From positions 1-64,000 of the forward strand of contig MAEX01000013.1 in NCBI GenBank assembly GCA_002013415.1: a stretch of DNA of 64,000 nt. The letters run 5' to 3'. A program made the translations under genes and the position numbers. Positions within the stretch are counted from its first letter, which is position 1, and each line of letters opens with the position of its first letter. This document shows positions 8,031 to 17,380 of this stretch, piece after piece. Below the pieces are notes generated by a model. It worked only from the letters and a program-made list of their open reading frames with translations, searched no databases and was not told where the DNA came from. Source of the stretch: Mycobacterium sp. D16Q14 (GTDB lineage Bacteria; Actinomycetota; Actinomycetes; Mycobacteriales; Mycobacteriaceae).

Positions 8031-9050
8031 TCAACGTCTGGCTTCCATCGCGCAGCGCATCGCAAATGCAATCTGCTCGAAATGCCATGCGGTGCCTAAG
8101 CGGTGGTGGTCGATGCAATGGCCGACTCCGCGATAGATTCCGCCGGTGACAGTGGCTGCTTGAGTGAACGCCGATCCGAATTCGTGGCAGGTGGACGGCT
8201 GAACTGTCCACAGGGCATCGAATTCAGGCTGTGCGAATTGGACCGGTACCTTGACGCGCCTGGCGATCGTTGAGAACTCTGCCAGCCAGCTGGTGTACAC
8301 CTCGGCGAGCTCTGCGACGAGCGCGGGTTCCATGGCGGCATCGAAGTAGTTGTCGGGGACGGTCGGCATTGTCCAGTCCGGGCCGTAGAGCAACAGCCGA
8401 CGCGCCTCTCGCGGAATATCGATGCGGCCGCCCTCTGGAGTAGCACCGGCCCACGCCCCGCCTGCGTTACCTGGTGGGATATGGCCGATGCCTGCCACAG
8501 ATACGCCCAACAACGGCCACTCATGATCTGCCGCCGCGAGGTGGAGCGCAATCGCGCCTCCGATCGAGTGGCCCACGACGACGAACCCAGGGCAACCGGC
8601 CGGGCTTTCCTTCCACAAGACAGCCAATGCGCCGTCGATCACCTCGGCTGATCTCGACATTCCGTCGTAGTCGCCTTCGCAGGACGCGCTGCGCCCATAG
8701 CCCGGTCGGTCGATACTCACGCCCGTGAGCCCGTGCTCGGACGCAACATCGAGCAGGGAATGCCCGGGTATATCGAAATACCTTCCGTTGCAGCCGCCGC
8801 CGTGCAGGCATATCAGTATCGGTGCCGGATCTGAGGTTCCCGCCGAAGTTTCGAGCGTCCGGAGCGAGGCCGCGATGGTCACCTCCAGGGCTACTCCGTT
8901 CGCTGCGATAAGCGTCTTTCGGCTGCGGAACCGGTCAGATCCACGGGGCTCGGAACCCTCCTCTCCGTAGCCGATCGCTGCTGGGGGTACTGCGCCAAAC
9001 GTCTGTGATCGTGTCGCGTTGCTGTCACCATGTGTTGTGCCACGCTGCAT
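8031..9050 (-). CDS. Alpha/beta hydrolase
   Basis: A 339-aa alpha/beta-hydrolase. Visible motifs are ICLHGGGCNGRYF (oxyanion HGG), SIDRPGYGRS, the nucleophile elbow GHSIGG with Ser, an acidic residue in the QPEFDALW segment and a late GVGHCIDHH His. An N-terminal extension of about 45 residues precedes the fold. It is a paralogue of the hydrolase at 10298-11215 (shared HGG, DRPGYG, SIGG and LAFAxxC-type end). It is the last gene of the leftward side of the aromatic catabolic cluster, separated by about 230 bp from the amidohydrolase. Ester or C-C bond hydrolysis of a pathway substrate is likely; the substrate is not visible. Confidence 0.82.
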   Translation of the reverse strand: MQRGTTHGDSNATRSQTFGAVPPAAIGYGEEGSEPRGSDRFRSRKTLIAANGVALEVTIAASLRTLETSAGTSDPAPILICLHGGGCNGRYFDIPGHSLLDVASEHGLTGVSIDRPGYGRSASCEGDYDGMSRSAEVIDGALAVLWKESPAGCPGFVVVGHSIGGAIALHLAAADHEWPLLGVSVAGIGHIPPGNAGGAWAGATPEGGRIDIPREARRLLLYGPDWTMPTVPDNYFDAAMEPALVAELAEVYTSWLAEFSTIARRVKVPVQFAQPEFDALWTVQPSTCHEFGSAFTQAATVTGGIYRGVGHCIDHHRLGTAWHFEQIAFAMRCAMEARR

Positions 9051-9276
9051 GTCGTTTCCTCTCGGTGGGGGCTTGGAGAAGCGCAGCGCGTGCTCAGCGA
9101 TGCTGCGCTGCGGCGGGTGTCTGCGTGCGATTCCTTTCTGCGTTCAGGTCGCCGAATACTGTTGTGCACCTTCGTGATGGCTGGTTCGAGGCCGCGCTGG
9201 CGAACTGGCTTTCGTGAACTGGATTCTCAATGACGGCAGCCGTCGTCTGCGCTGACGCAGGAGCGTTGGCATGCCT

Positions 9277-10221
9277 TTATTCGACCGGTCGGACGAAGCG
9301 TGGAAAGAGCGACATCGCGGTGGTCTCGTTGATGGCGGCGAGACCGGCAGTGTCGATCTGGGTATAGGTGTCCAGGTTTGTCGAGAACCATTTCGCCGCG
9401 TCGAGGGGTGCAAATGGCCAATCCGATCCGAAGGTGATGTGCCCTCGCTTGGCGAAAGCGAGCAGGCTCGGCAGCGCCGCCGGGCTGGACGACAGTGCCG
9501 TATCGAAGTAGAAGGTCGCGAACTCATCAAGGATGTCGGCAAGGCTGCGCCCGGTATCGGCCGATATCGCCAACGACATCCGGTGTGACGCGTAGGGCAC
9601 GAATCCGCCGCCGTGACTGAGGATGAATCGGATATTCGGATAGGTTTGGCGAATTCCATTGCGCACAAGTAAGTAAGCCGCGCGTGTGGTATCGAGCAGG
9701 AAGTCTGCGGCGAACGGCGGCAGGTGCTGGATTGCCGGTCCGGGCAGGTCGCCAGGATGTATGAATACCCGCGCCGAACGCGCATCGAGGGCGGCGAATA
9801 GTTCGTCGTAGCCCATCTCGCCGAGGTAGACGCCAGCGCTATTTGCCAGCAACACCACGCCATCGGCATGCAACTCGTCGAGTGCCCGTATCGATTCGGC
9901 AACCGTGGCAGCTCTGTGTGGCAAGGGAACTGTGGCAAAGAACCCAAAACTGCTTGGCCGCTTCGCCACTAGGTCGGCCGTGTGGTCGTTGAGGTCACGT
10001 GCAAGTGCGACGGCATCGCCGCCGTCGGTCAGAAAGGTGGTGCCAGGAGTCGACACCGAGAGGATCGCAGCGCTGACGCCCAGCGCGTCCATCGCCTCAA
10101 GCGACGCATCCGCGCTCCACTCGGGCAACGCTCGTCCCCCCGCCTCGTCGATCCCGGCCTTGCGCAGCGCGGCCCGATAAAACGGTGGCACCAAATGGTG
10201 GTGGGTGTCGATTCGCGACAT
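9277..10221 (-). CDS. Amidohydrolase family protein, ACMSD-like
   Basis: 314 aa from ATG 10221 (MSRIDTHHH); the frame extends upstream but with no gene-like composition. It is a metal-dependent TIM barrel of the aminocarboxymuconate-semialdehyde decarboxylase/gamma-resorcylate decarboxylase group: DTHHHL supplies the first His pair, FIHPGD the next His, LSHGGGF another and TFGSDWPF the catalytic Asp. Relatives decarboxylate aromatic or muconic acids or hydrolyse related compounds. It lies between two paralogous alpha/beta hydrolases in the meta-cleavage cluster, so it may prepare a carboxylated aromatic before ring hydroxylation. The reaction is inferred. Confidence 0.85.
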   Translation of the reverse strand: MSRIDTHHHLVPPFYRAALRKAGIDEAGGRALPEWSADASLEAMDALGVSAAILSVSTPGTTFLTDGGDAVALARDLNDHTADLVAKRPSSFGFFATVPLPHRAATVAESIRALDELHADGVVLLANSAGVYLGEMGYDELFAALDARSARVFIHPGDLPGPAIQHLPPFAADFLLDTTRAAYLLVRNGIRQTYPNIRFILSHGGGFVPYASHRMSLAISADTGRSLADILDEFATFYFDTALSSSPAALPSLLAFAKRGHITFGSDWPFAPLDAAKWFSTNLDTYTQIDTAGLAAINETTAMSLFPRFVRPVE

Positions 10222-10297
10222 GAGTCCACGTCCTGTCAGTTGTAAATGGCGAGGTTGGTGTGAGAGCGCACAAGTCTCCGGTGCAGGTGAGAGGGTC

Positions 10298-11215
10298 CTA
10301 TGAGGCGGGCCGATGCGGAAGCGGACTAAATGCAGAGGTGATAGCGGCAAGTCGGCATTCTTCGGCGAAGGCAAGCTCGTGAAGGTAGAAAGCGCGGGCA
10401 GCATAGTTTGCGCCCAGCTGATGGCCTGCGAAGCGTTGCTGGTGAACCTCGACCAGCGGTGCCGTGGTGAAGAGTTTCTGCAATGCACGCAGGTCTGGCG
10501 GCGTCGATGACCACCGGTCGTCGTATTCCGCGATCGCGACTCGCAGTGGAACCGAGATCGATCCGGCGATCCGGTCGAGTCGTTGCGGCCATTGAAGCGC
10601 GTCATGTAGTTCCCTTACCGGGGCTGGCGCAGAACCGTCGAGCAACGATTGTGCAGTCTGCGGCGGCCACGTCCATTCGGGGCCGAAGACGACGGTGCTC
10701 CGACCACGGGGATCGATATGGGTCGACGCTTCGCGATCCATGCGGCCTTGCAGTTCCGTAGCGAAGCCGGGAATCCAGTTGTAGCCAGCGCTATGGGCGC
10801 TGGCTCCGAGCAGCGGGAAGTTGCAGTTCTCCGCTGCAAGGCACAGTGCCAGCATTCCGCCGATTGAGTTTCCGGTTAGGACGACCCCGGCGCTCTCGCC
10901 ACCGATCCGAGCCCAGAGGTCTGCGATGGCGGTTCGCAGGATGGCGATCTGTTCGTCGAAGCAGGTTTTGTCTGGGCTGATTCCGGAACTTGCCCCATAC
11001 CCTGGCCGATCGACTGCGACTGCGGCGAAGCCCAGTTGTGCGGCCAGATCCAAGTAGGAAGAATCACCTGGGATGTGTTGATCGTAGATCCGAGACGTTA
11101 CAGAACCGCCGTGCAGCGCGACAATCAGTGCACGCGGCCGATTCTCCGGTTTGGCATAGATTCCTGACAACACGATGTCACCGACGTCGACCGAGATCGG
11201 AGCGATGTTCATCAT
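10298..11215 (-). CDS. Alpha/beta hydrolase
   Basis: A 305-aa hydrolase. VALHGGSVTSRIYD gives the oxyanion loop, AVDRPGYGAS the following strand, LTGNSIGG the nucleophile Ser, and FAGHQLGANYA the late His. It is a paralogue of the hydrolase at 8031-9050. A gap of about 160 bp separates it from the dioxygenase gene, so a separate promoter is possible. The second base of the nucleophile motif (GNSIGG rather than GHSIGG) is like the C-C hydrolase of the same cluster. It probably acts on an ester or diketone intermediate of the aromatic pathway. Confidence 0.82.
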   Translation of the reverse strand: MMNIAPISVDVGDIVLSGIYAKPENRPRALIVALHGGSVTSRIYDQHIPGDSSYLDLAAQLGFAAVAVDRPGYGASSGISPDKTCFDEQIAILRTAIADLWARIGGESAGVVLTGNSIGGMLALCLAAENCNFPLLGASAHSAGYNWIPGFATELQGRMDREASTHIDPRGRSTVVFGPEWTWPPQTAQSLLDGSAPAPVRELHDALQWPQRLDRIAGSISVPLRVAIAEYDDRWSSTPPDLRALQKLFTTAPLVEVHQQRFAGHQLGANYAARAFYLHELAFAEECRLAAITSAFSPLPHRPAS

Positions 11216-11377
11216 CCTTCTTTCCTTCCAGTTCTGCGAGCGGGTTTGGCGAGCCGCAGGATCGGCAGCGCCGAAAGTGTCCGGCGCACCAATGCCTAAG
11301 ACTTGCCGTTCGCCTGCTAGACAGTCTGTGCTGCAATGTGTTTGCTGTTTATGGACCGATCCCTACCCTTCGGTCGG

Positions 11378-12400
11378 TCAGTGGTCAGGAATTCCGTTGG
11401 ACAGGGCCGGGACAGTGCCTTCTCGTTGTACTAGTGACTGCGCACCGATCTTGAACTGCGCGAGCTTGTCGCAGATCGTCTGCCCGTGGGCGGTGTGTCC
11501 CCAGATGCTGATGCCTTGGTGCGTCGTTGGCTCCCAGGCATCTTCGTTGTCGATCACGATGGGGTTCCATCCCACTTCCCATTCGAATCCCGACGGTGTG
11601 ATCGCATAGAACGACAGTTCCTTGTCGTTGGTGTGTTGGCCGATCGACAGGGCCACCCCGAATCCGTTCTCCGCCATCCGTTGATAGGCGGCCACCATGT
11701 CATCGAGGGCGGCTACCTGGATGTTGACGTGCTGGATTCGGGTGCGAATGGGCTTGATGGGCAATCGATGCACCGAAGCGATCGCCACGCTGTGGTGACG
11801 TTCGTTGACGCGCAGGAATCGGATCTTGAATTTGAGTCCACTGATGGTCTCGTCGATATAGTCCGACAGACGTGCGTCGAACACCGTCCGGTAGTAGCCG
11901 TGCATCTGGTGTGGGCGCTTGCTCACTATCGCCACATGCCCAAGTCCACTCTGGCCGGTGACGAATCCCTCTTTCGTCAGCAGCACCGGCGCGGTGTGGC
12001 TCACTTGCGGTCGCGTGTAGATCTCCTGCATCAGCCCATTGGGGCCTGGGAACCTTGCCAGCCTCTCGACGCCGCGCAGTGCGGCATCCTCGGCGCTACC
12101 TTCTGTCAACGCAACGCCGTGTGAGGTGATGCGTGCTGCCACGGCGTCGAAGACATCATGGTCATCAAGTTCCCAGCCAAGGGCGGTGACATCTTCGGCG
12201 GGGCCGCGCTGCAGCAGGAATCGGCAACTGTGGTCATCCAACCGAAACCGCATGGTGTTGGACAGTGTTTCGTCCACGTGCAAGCCGACGGCATCGCGTC
12301 CGAATCTGCGCCAGTCGGCGAATCGCTGGGTTTCGATGACGACGTAACCGAGATGGACATCACCAAATATCGATTGCGAAGGGATGAGGTTGCGGGTCAC
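11378..12400 (-). CDS. Extradiol ring-cleavage dioxygenase (VOC, type I)
   Basis: A 340-aa two-domain vicinal-oxygen-chelate protein, the length of BphC/catechol 2,3-dioxygenase-type enzymes. The C-terminal domain holds the Fe(II) ligands: His in GLGHVAIVSK, His in RIQHVNIQV and Glu in GFEWEVG; the active-site His and Tyr are offered by HHSVAI and SFYAITPSG. It cleaves a catechol next to its hydroxyls (meta cleavage). Its start overlaps the stop of the hydrolase gene by four bases (12397-12400), so hydroxylase, hydrolase and dioxygenase form one operon. The catechol substrate is unknown. Confidence 0.9.
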   Translation of the reverse strand: MTRNLIPSQSIFGDVHLGYVVIETQRFADWRRFGRDAVGLHVDETLSNTMRFRLDDHSCRFLLQRGPAEDVTALGWELDDHDVFDAVAARITSHGVALTEGSAEDAALRGVERLARFPGPNGLMQEIYTRPQVSHTAPVLLTKEGFVTGQSGLGHVAIVSKRPHQMHGYYRTVFDARLSDYIDETISGLKFKIRFLRVNERHHSVAIASVHRLPIKPIRTRIQHVNIQVAALDDMVAAYQRMAENGFGVALSIGQHTNDKELSFYAITPSGFEWEVGWNPIVIDNEDAWEPTTHQGISIWGHTAHGQTICDKLAQFKIGAQSLVQREGTVPALSNGIPDH

Positions 12401-13278
12401 CGGTCACCCCGAGCCAGCGTCGAGTCGGGCTGCAGGAAGTCGGTGACCAGTCGATTGAAGAGTGCTGCGCGTTCCCACTGCATCCAGTGGCCGGTGTGCG
12501 ACGTCATCACCAGTTCTGCGCTGGGCAGGGTGTTGAGCAGCGTGGGTCCGCCGTTGGGTCGGTTGACCTTGTCATCGCGGCCCCACAACACCAGTGTCGG
12601 GTTTTGCAGAGTCTTCAGCCGCGGGTCACGGGTGAGGTCCATCCGCCACAGGGTGCGCAACGCCGTTGACCCCGACGGGCGCCGAAGCGGAGGCGCTGCC
12701 ACCACAGCGGGGTCGATGGACGCCAGGTAGCGCTGTTCGATGAGTTCATCAGGAACTGCGGCCCCGTCATACACGAGGTGGGTGCGGACGAACGACGCAA
12801 GCTTCTCGCGGCTGGGCCCTTCGCCACCGTAATACGCGAACAAGCTTTTGAGGCCAGCCGTCGGGAGGGCGCGAGTTGTGCCTATCCCGCCTGGGCCCAT
12901 CAAAACCAGTTTTCCGACACGGTTGGGGGTGTCGAGCGCAAGACGCAGTGCCGCCGCGCCGCCATAGGAGTTGCCGACCAGATGTGCTGTGTCGATGTCG
13001 AGTTGGTGCAGCAGGCCCCGGATCGTTGTTGCGAGGTAACCGAACGGATCGGAGTGGTCGAAGCTCTTGGTCGAGCGGCCGTATCCGGGCAGGTCGGGAA
13101 CGATGACCCGGAAGTGCTGCGCGAGCGCGTCGATGTTGCGTGAGTAGTTCGACACTCCGGACGCCCCTGGCCCACCGCCGTGCAGCAGGACCACCGGCAT
13201 ACCGGTGCCGCACTCTGCGTAGAAGATCGGGTTCCCCGCAACGGAGACGGTGTTCTCAACGAGGGCGTGGCTTGTCAT
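12397..13278 (-). CDS. Meta-cleavage product hydrolase (MhpC/BphD-like)
   Basis: A 293-aa alpha/beta hydrolase that splits the 2-hydroxy-6-oxo-dienoate ring-cleavage product. Diagnostic features are LLHGGGPGASGVSNY, VPDLPGYGRSTK, the nucleophile GNSYGG, the acid LWGRDDKVNRPNGG and the late His in HTGHWMQWE, all as in MhpC, BphD and HsaD. It overlaps both the upstream hydroxylase and the downstream dioxygenase genes by four bases. It gives a carboxylic acid plus a 2-hydroxy-dienoate that the hydratase at 15626 can use. Confidence 0.93.
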   Translation of the reverse strand: MTSHALVENTVSVAGNPIFYAECGTGMPVVLLHGGGPGASGVSNYSRNIDALAQHFRVIVPDLPGYGRSTKSFDHSDPFGYLATTIRGLLHQLDIDTAHLVGNSYGGAAALRLALDTPNRVGKLVLMGPGGIGTTRALPTAGLKSLFAYYGGEGPSREKLASFVRTHLVYDGAAVPDELIEQRYLASIDPAVVAAPPLRRPSGSTALRTLWRMDLTRDPRLKTLQNPTLVLWGRDDKVNRPNGGPTLLNTLPSAELVMTSHTGHWMQWERAALFNRLVTDFLQPDSTLARGDR

Positions 13279-14879
13279 GCGGTGGCTCCGGTTCTGATTG
13301 AGGGGGCGGCAGCGGTCTTGCCGCAGCTGGCAAGGCCGCCAGGTGGCGGCGGCAGAGACTCCTCGGATTGGGCTGCGCCGTAGACGAATCCGTCGGGGCG
13401 CAACACCACGGCCACGGCCTTGTGGGTGGCCAGCCAGGTGTTCAAAGCGCCAGTTTTGTCGACGACTGTTCCCGGCGCCGAAGGCACGTTGACACGACGC
13501 ACTGCCACACTGGGCACTCCCAGCTGCTCCCAGCGCTGAGCGCCTGGCGGTTTCTGGCCCGTGTACAGCAGGGTCCAGCGACCGCCGATGATGTCGTCGA
13601 GCCGTGCCGTGACGCCCTCACCGTCGACGACGAACGGTTGCGGTATCAGTCGGCCGGTTGCGGGATGCGAGTCTGTGGCGAAGTAGCCACGCGCGTAGTG
13701 CGGTTCGGGTACCCAGTAGAACCGCTGACCTGCGCGTATCAAGCCCGGCACGCGACTGAGCGTGCGCAGCAGGTGATTACGGACGGCAGCAGCCCACTGC
13801 CGACGCTCGGTAATGACCCGGCCGACGAAGACCGCGCGGCGGGTCACCTCGGTGACGTGCGGCTGTCGTTCGACTTGATAGGAGTCCAGTAGTTCTTCGG
13901 GTGCATGGCCCTGCACCACTGCGGCCAGTTTCCAACACAGATTGGCCACGTCTCGCACGCCGGCGCACATGCCCTGGCCGATCCACGGCGGCATTGCGTG
14001 TGCAGCGTCACCGGCCAGGAACACTCGTCCGGCCCGCCACCGGTCGGCCACACGGACGTGGTGACTGTAGATCACGGATCGCAGGATCTTGACGTGCTGC
14101 TCGGTGATGCCCTGTTCGTTGAGGACTTTCCAGATCGCTTCGGGTTGAAGGAGTGTGCGATCGTCCTCACCGGCCCGAGCGGGGAACTCCCAACGATGAT
14201 GTCCCAGGGGCGTGGGGCAATCGACGGTGGGGCGAGCGGGTTTGCAGTGAAACCGCAGCGCGTCGTGGTTCTCCCACGGGTGCAGCATCTCGGTATCGAT
14301 GACCACCCACCGTTCGGCGTAGGTGCGTCCTGCGTAGCCGATGCCGAGTTGACCTCGGATGGCCGACCCGCCACCGTCTGCGGCGATCACATACGACGCG
14401 GTGAGCCGTTTGAAGGTGTCGGTCTTCAGGTCGGCCAACATCAGCTCGACCTTGTCCCCCTTGGTCGACACCCGCAAACACTCGTGCTCCAGCAGCACTT
14501 CGACATTGGGAAAACGCCCCACACCCGCACGTAGGGCCTGATCGACTGCCGGCTGGTAGATGAACTGTTGAGGTGGGTGCCCCGATCCGCGAGGGGTGAG
14601 TGCCAGTTGGACGAACGGTCTACCCGACGCGTCCACGAACATCAGTGGGCGGTTGGGCAGCATGTCGGCCTGCAACTGTTCGGCCAACCCAACCAACTGC
14701 CATACCCGCAGCACTTCCTCGTCAATCGAGATGGCCCGGGCGCGACCGAAAATGTCCGGATCACGCTCCAGAACAACGACTTTGAGACCGATCTGGCCGA
14801 GCAGGTTGGCGGCCGTCGCGCCCGACGGACCGTAACCGACAATCGCGACGTCGTAGTTCTTTTCCTCAGCCAAGGCCAT
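13275..14879 (-). CDS. FAD-dependent aromatic hydroxylase (MhpA-like)
   Basis: A 534-aa group A flavoprotein monooxygenase. It shows GYGPSGATAANLLGQIG (FAD GxGxxG), VIAADGGGSAIR (DG motif) and VFLAGDAAHAMPPWIGQGMCAGVRDVANL (GD motif binding the FAD ribose), and has the thioredoxin-like C-terminal region of MhpA-type enzymes. It should hydroxylate a phenolic acid to a catechol using NAD(P)H and O2. It is the first gene of the leftward operon, about 20 bp from a tandem operator, and is divergent from the TetR gene. The family includes 3-(3-hydroxyphenyl)propionate hydroxylase; the actual substrate is not proven. Confidence 0.92.
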   Translation of the reverse strand: MALAEEKNYDVAIVGYGPSGATAANLLGQIGLKVVVLERDPDIFGRARAISIDEEVLRVWQLVGLAEQLQADMLPNRPLMFVDASGRPFVQLALTPRGSGHPPQQFIYQPAVDQALRAGVGRFPNVEVLLEHECLRVSTKGDKVELMLADLKTDTFKRLTASYVIAADGGGSAIRGQLGIGYAGRTYAERWVVIDTEMLHPWENHDALRFHCKPARPTVDCPTPLGHHRWEFPARAGEDDRTLLQPEAIWKVLNEQGITEQHVKILRSVIYSHHVRVADRWRAGRVFLAGDAAHAMPPWIGQGMCAGVRDVANLCWKLAAVVQGHAPEELLDSYQVERQPHVTEVTRRAVFVGRVITERRQWAAAVRNHLLRTLSRVPGLIRAGQRFYWVPEPHYARGYFATDSHPATGRLIPQPFVVDGEGVTARLDDIIGGRWTLLYTGQKPPGAQRWEQLGVPSVAVRRVNVPSAPGTVVDKTGALNTWLATHKAVAVVLRPDGFVYGAAQSEESLPPPPGGLASCGKTAAAPSIRTGATA

Positions 14880-14900
14880 CCTCGTTCACCAGATCCATCG

Positions 14901-14940
14901 TGTAGTGATCACTACGGTAGTGTAGTGATCGATACGGTAG
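14901..14940. promoter_or_regulatory. Tandem 20-bp operator between catabolic operons
   Basis: Two adjoining 20-bp units (14901-14920 and 14921-14940) agree at 18 of 20 positions. The first contains the perfect palindrome GTAGTGATCACTAC (14902-14915), the second the imperfect GTAGTGATCGATAC. It lies between the hydroxylase start at 14879 and the TetR start at 14988. It is the obvious binding site for that TetR protein, probably repressing both operons until a pathway ligand binds. Confidence 0.8.
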
Positions 14941-14987
14941 GGTGTTAGGGACACCACGTCAACCCCCTGAACATGAGGAGCGTCACC

Positions 14988-15626
14988 ATGCCAACCGACA
15001 AGCCGCAACGCCAGAACGCCCAGCGGCGCAGGCTCGACGGCGCGGCATCGCGCGCGCGAATCGTCGACGCTGCCGCGGAGATAGCGGCCGAACGCGGGTA
15101 CGAGGGCACCGGTATCGCCGCGGTCAGCGCCAAGTGCGGGCTGCCGGCGAGTTCGATCTACTGGCATTTCAAAGACAAGGACGACCTGATCGCCGCAGTG
15201 ATCGAGCGGAGCTACCACGACTGGTTGCGAAGCTGGCAATTACCCGACGAGGGATCGCCACAAGAACGGCTGGTGGCTATGGTGACCCAGATCGCTAAGG
15301 CGCTTTCGGATTCGCCGGACTTCTTGCGACTGGGCCTGATGCTGTCGCTGGAGCGACGCCCTGTCGAACCTCGCGCGCGGTCGATGTTTCTGGAGGTGCG
15401 CGCTCATGCGGTCAAGAACGTTTCCTCCGCAGTCGCCGATCTCGTGCCCGGGCTCACTGCGGCCCAACTCCGTCAACTGTCAACCTATGCGGTTGCCGGC
15501 GCCGACGGACTGTTTATCGCCAAGGAGATCGATGGCGACGCCCTCGATTTGGTGGCGATGTTCGAACAGCACGCGCTGTCGCTATACGGGCTCGCACATC
15601 GCATGGCCAGTCAGGACACGCACTAA
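14988..15626 (+). CDS. TetR-family regulator of the meta-cleavage cluster
   Basis: 212 aa from ATG 14988, preferred over ATG 14973 because GAGGAG lies seven bases upstream. The N-terminal HTH is clear: RIVDAAAEIAAERGYEGTGIAAVSAKCGLPASSIYWHFKDKDDLIAAV in outline. The C-terminal ligand domain is typical in size and carries LRLGLMLSLERRP. It heads the rightward operon, its stop overlapping the hydratase start, and faces the tandem operator. It likely represses the pathway and its own gene; the inducer would be an aromatic acid or ring-cleavage product. Confidence 0.9.
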   Translation: MPTDKPQRQNAQRRRLDGAASRARIVDAAAEIAAERGYEGTGIAAVSAKCGLPASSIYWHFKDKDDLIAAVIERSYHDWLRSWQLPDEGSPQERLVAMVTQIAKALSDSPDFLRLGLMLSLERRPVEPRARSMFLEVRAHAVKNVSSAVADLVPGLTAAQLRQLSTYAVAGADGLFIAKEIDGDALDLVAMFEQHALSLYGLAHRMASQDTH

Positions 15627-16414
15627 TGGCATTGAGTGACAACATGATCAACAACGCCGCGACGGTGTTGGAGACGGCGCAGAACAGCCGGGTCCCGGCT
15701 CCGCCGCTCACCGAGTCCTATCCTGGATTCAACCAGGACGACGCCTACGCAGTTCAGCGAGTCAACCTAGCCCGCAGGCTAAAGCAAGGGCGCGTCGTCA
15801 TTGGCCACAAGGTCGGGTTGACCTCGGCGGCAATGCAACAGCTTCTCGGGGTCGATCAGCCTGATTTCGGCTACATCCTTGACGACATGGTCGTGCCCGA
15901 CAACGCTGTCGTCGCGGCCGACCAGTTCTGTGCTCCCCGTGTGGAACCCGAGGTGGCGTTCCTGCTCCGAGCTCCACTGCGCGGACCCCACGTCACCGTC
16001 GAAGAGGTGTATGAGGCCACAGAGTCGGTGGCCGCGGCACTGGAAATCGTCGACAGTCGCATCGCGGACTGGCGGATCACCTTTCCTGATACCGTCGCCG
16101 ACAACGCCAGCTCCGGCGTGATGGTTCTAGGCACTTGGGTGCCCTACCGCCGCAACTTCGATCTGCCTGGGCTCTGCGCATCACTGCTGATCAACGGAGT
16201 CGAAACTGATACCGGTGCGGGGGCAGCGGTGATGGGTGACCCAGCTGCGGCAGTGGCCTGGCTCGCCAACGCACTGGCCGCATTCTCGGTAGCCATCGAG
16301 CCAGGACAGTTCGTGATGTCTGGCTCGTTCACGTCCGCGCGCTTCATCCACGCAGGCGACACCGCCACTGCCAATATCACTGGGCTCGGCGCGGTCTCGC
16401 TCAGGTTCAGCTGA
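15626..16414 (+). CDS. 2-keto-4-pentenoate hydratase
   Basis: A 262-aa fumarylacetoacetate-hydrolase-fold hydratase of the MhpD/BphH/HsaE type. Visible features include GHKVGLTSAAMQQ, PDFGYILDDMV, the metal site EPEVAFLL, and EIVDSRIADW. It adds water to 2-hydroxypenta-2,4-dienoate, making 4-hydroxy-2-oxovalerate. The ATG shares one base with the TetR stop codon. It is followed by the dehydrogenase and aldolase that finish the pathway. Confidence 0.93.
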   Translation: MALSDNMINNAATVLETAQNSRVPAPPLTESYPGFNQDDAYAVQRVNLARRLKQGRVVIGHKVGLTSAAMQQLLGVDQPDFGYILDDMVVPDNAVVAADQFCAPRVEPEVAFLLRAPLRGPHVTVEEVYEATESVAAALEIVDSRIADWRITFPDTVADNASSGVMVLGTWVPYRRNFDLPGLCASLLINGVETDTGAGAAVMGDPAAAVAWLANALAAFSVAIEPGQFVMSGSFTSARFIHAGDTATANITGLGAVSLRFS

Positions 16415-16423
16415 AGGATTGAC

Positions 16424-17380
16424 ATGACAACACAACATCAGTGGCCGGTTGCTGTCATCGGCTCAGGCAACATCGGTACCGATCTCATGATCAAGATCAT
16501 GCGCAGTGACGGGCCGTTGACCATGGCTGCGATGGTCGGCATCGACCCGGAATCAGACGGATTGGCCCGAGCACGACGCCTGGGCATAGCCACCTCATCC
16601 GACGGGATCGACGGCCTTCTTACGATGCCTGAGTTCGACGGAGTTCGAATTGTGTTCGACGCGACATCGGCGAGCGCTCACCGCGTCAACTGGAACATGC
16701 TGCAGAACACCGGAGTGCGGGTGCTCGACCTCACCCCGGCGGCGCTGGGTCCCTACTGTGTGCCGGTGGTCAACCTTGACGAGCATGTCGACGAACACAA
16801 CTTGAACATGGTTACCTGCGGCGGGCAGGCCACCGTGCCCATCGTCTCCGCCGTGGGGCAGGCTGGCACCGTCTCCTACGCAGAGATTGTATCCGCGATC
16901 TCGGCGAGATCAGCAGGCCCCGGAACCCGGGCGAACATCGATGAGTTCACCGAAACCACCTCTGCGGCACTGGAAGTGGTGGGCGGCGCCCGGCGGGGCA
17001 AAGCCGTGATGGTCCTCAACCCGGCTGACCCGCCGGTCTTGATGCGTAACACCGTCTACTGCCTTGTCGACGGCGACGCAGACCACGCGGTCATTGAGGA
17101 GGCGGTCGAGGACATGGTCGCCAAGGTCGGCGCCTATGTTCCCGGGTATCGACTCAAACAGCGGGTGCAGTTCGAGACGTTCGGCAGCCGCAACGCGCTC
17201 TACATACCAGAGATCGGCAATTTCACAGGTACACGGGTGACCGTTATGTTGGAAGTCGCGGGTGCAGCGCACTACCTGCCTGCCTACGCGGGCAACCTCG
17301 ACATCATGACATCGGCGGCCAAGTCCACCGCCGAACGGGTCGCCGCTGTAGACACCGAGATCGCAGGATTCGCCTCATGA
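16424..17380 (+). CDS. Acetaldehyde dehydrogenase (acylating)
   Basis: A 318-aa CoA-acylating aldehyde dehydrogenase of the MhpF/BphJ/DmpF type. It has the NAD-binding [14 protein letters not shown] at the N-terminus, the catalytic Cys in [14 protein letters not shown], and the [15 protein letters not shown] end conserved in the family. It turns the acetaldehyde or propanal released by the aldolase into acyl-CoA. The stop overlaps the aldolase start by four bases, in keeping with the known channelling complex between the two enzymes. Confidence 0.95.
   Translation: MTTQHQWPVAVIGSGNIGTDLMIKIMRSDGPLTMAAMVGIDPESDGLARARRLGIATSSDGIDGLLTMPEFDGVRIVFDATSASAHRVNWNMLQNTGVRVLDLTPAALGPYCVPVVNLDEHVDEHNLNMVTCGGQATVPIVSAVGQAGTVSYAEIVSAISARSAGPGTRANIDEFTETTSAALEVVGGARRGKAVMVLNPADPPVLMRNTVYCLVDGDADHAVIEEAVEDMVAKVGAYVPGYRLKQRVQFETFGSRNALYIPEIGNFTGTRVTVMLEVAGAAHYLPAYAGNLDIMTSAAKSTAERVAAVDTEIAGFAS

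Noticed and set aside
10222..10605. Upstream extension of the amidohydrolase frame
   Set aside because: It overlaps the neighbouring hydrolase on the same strand and lacks a fold; MSRIDTHHH is the natural start.
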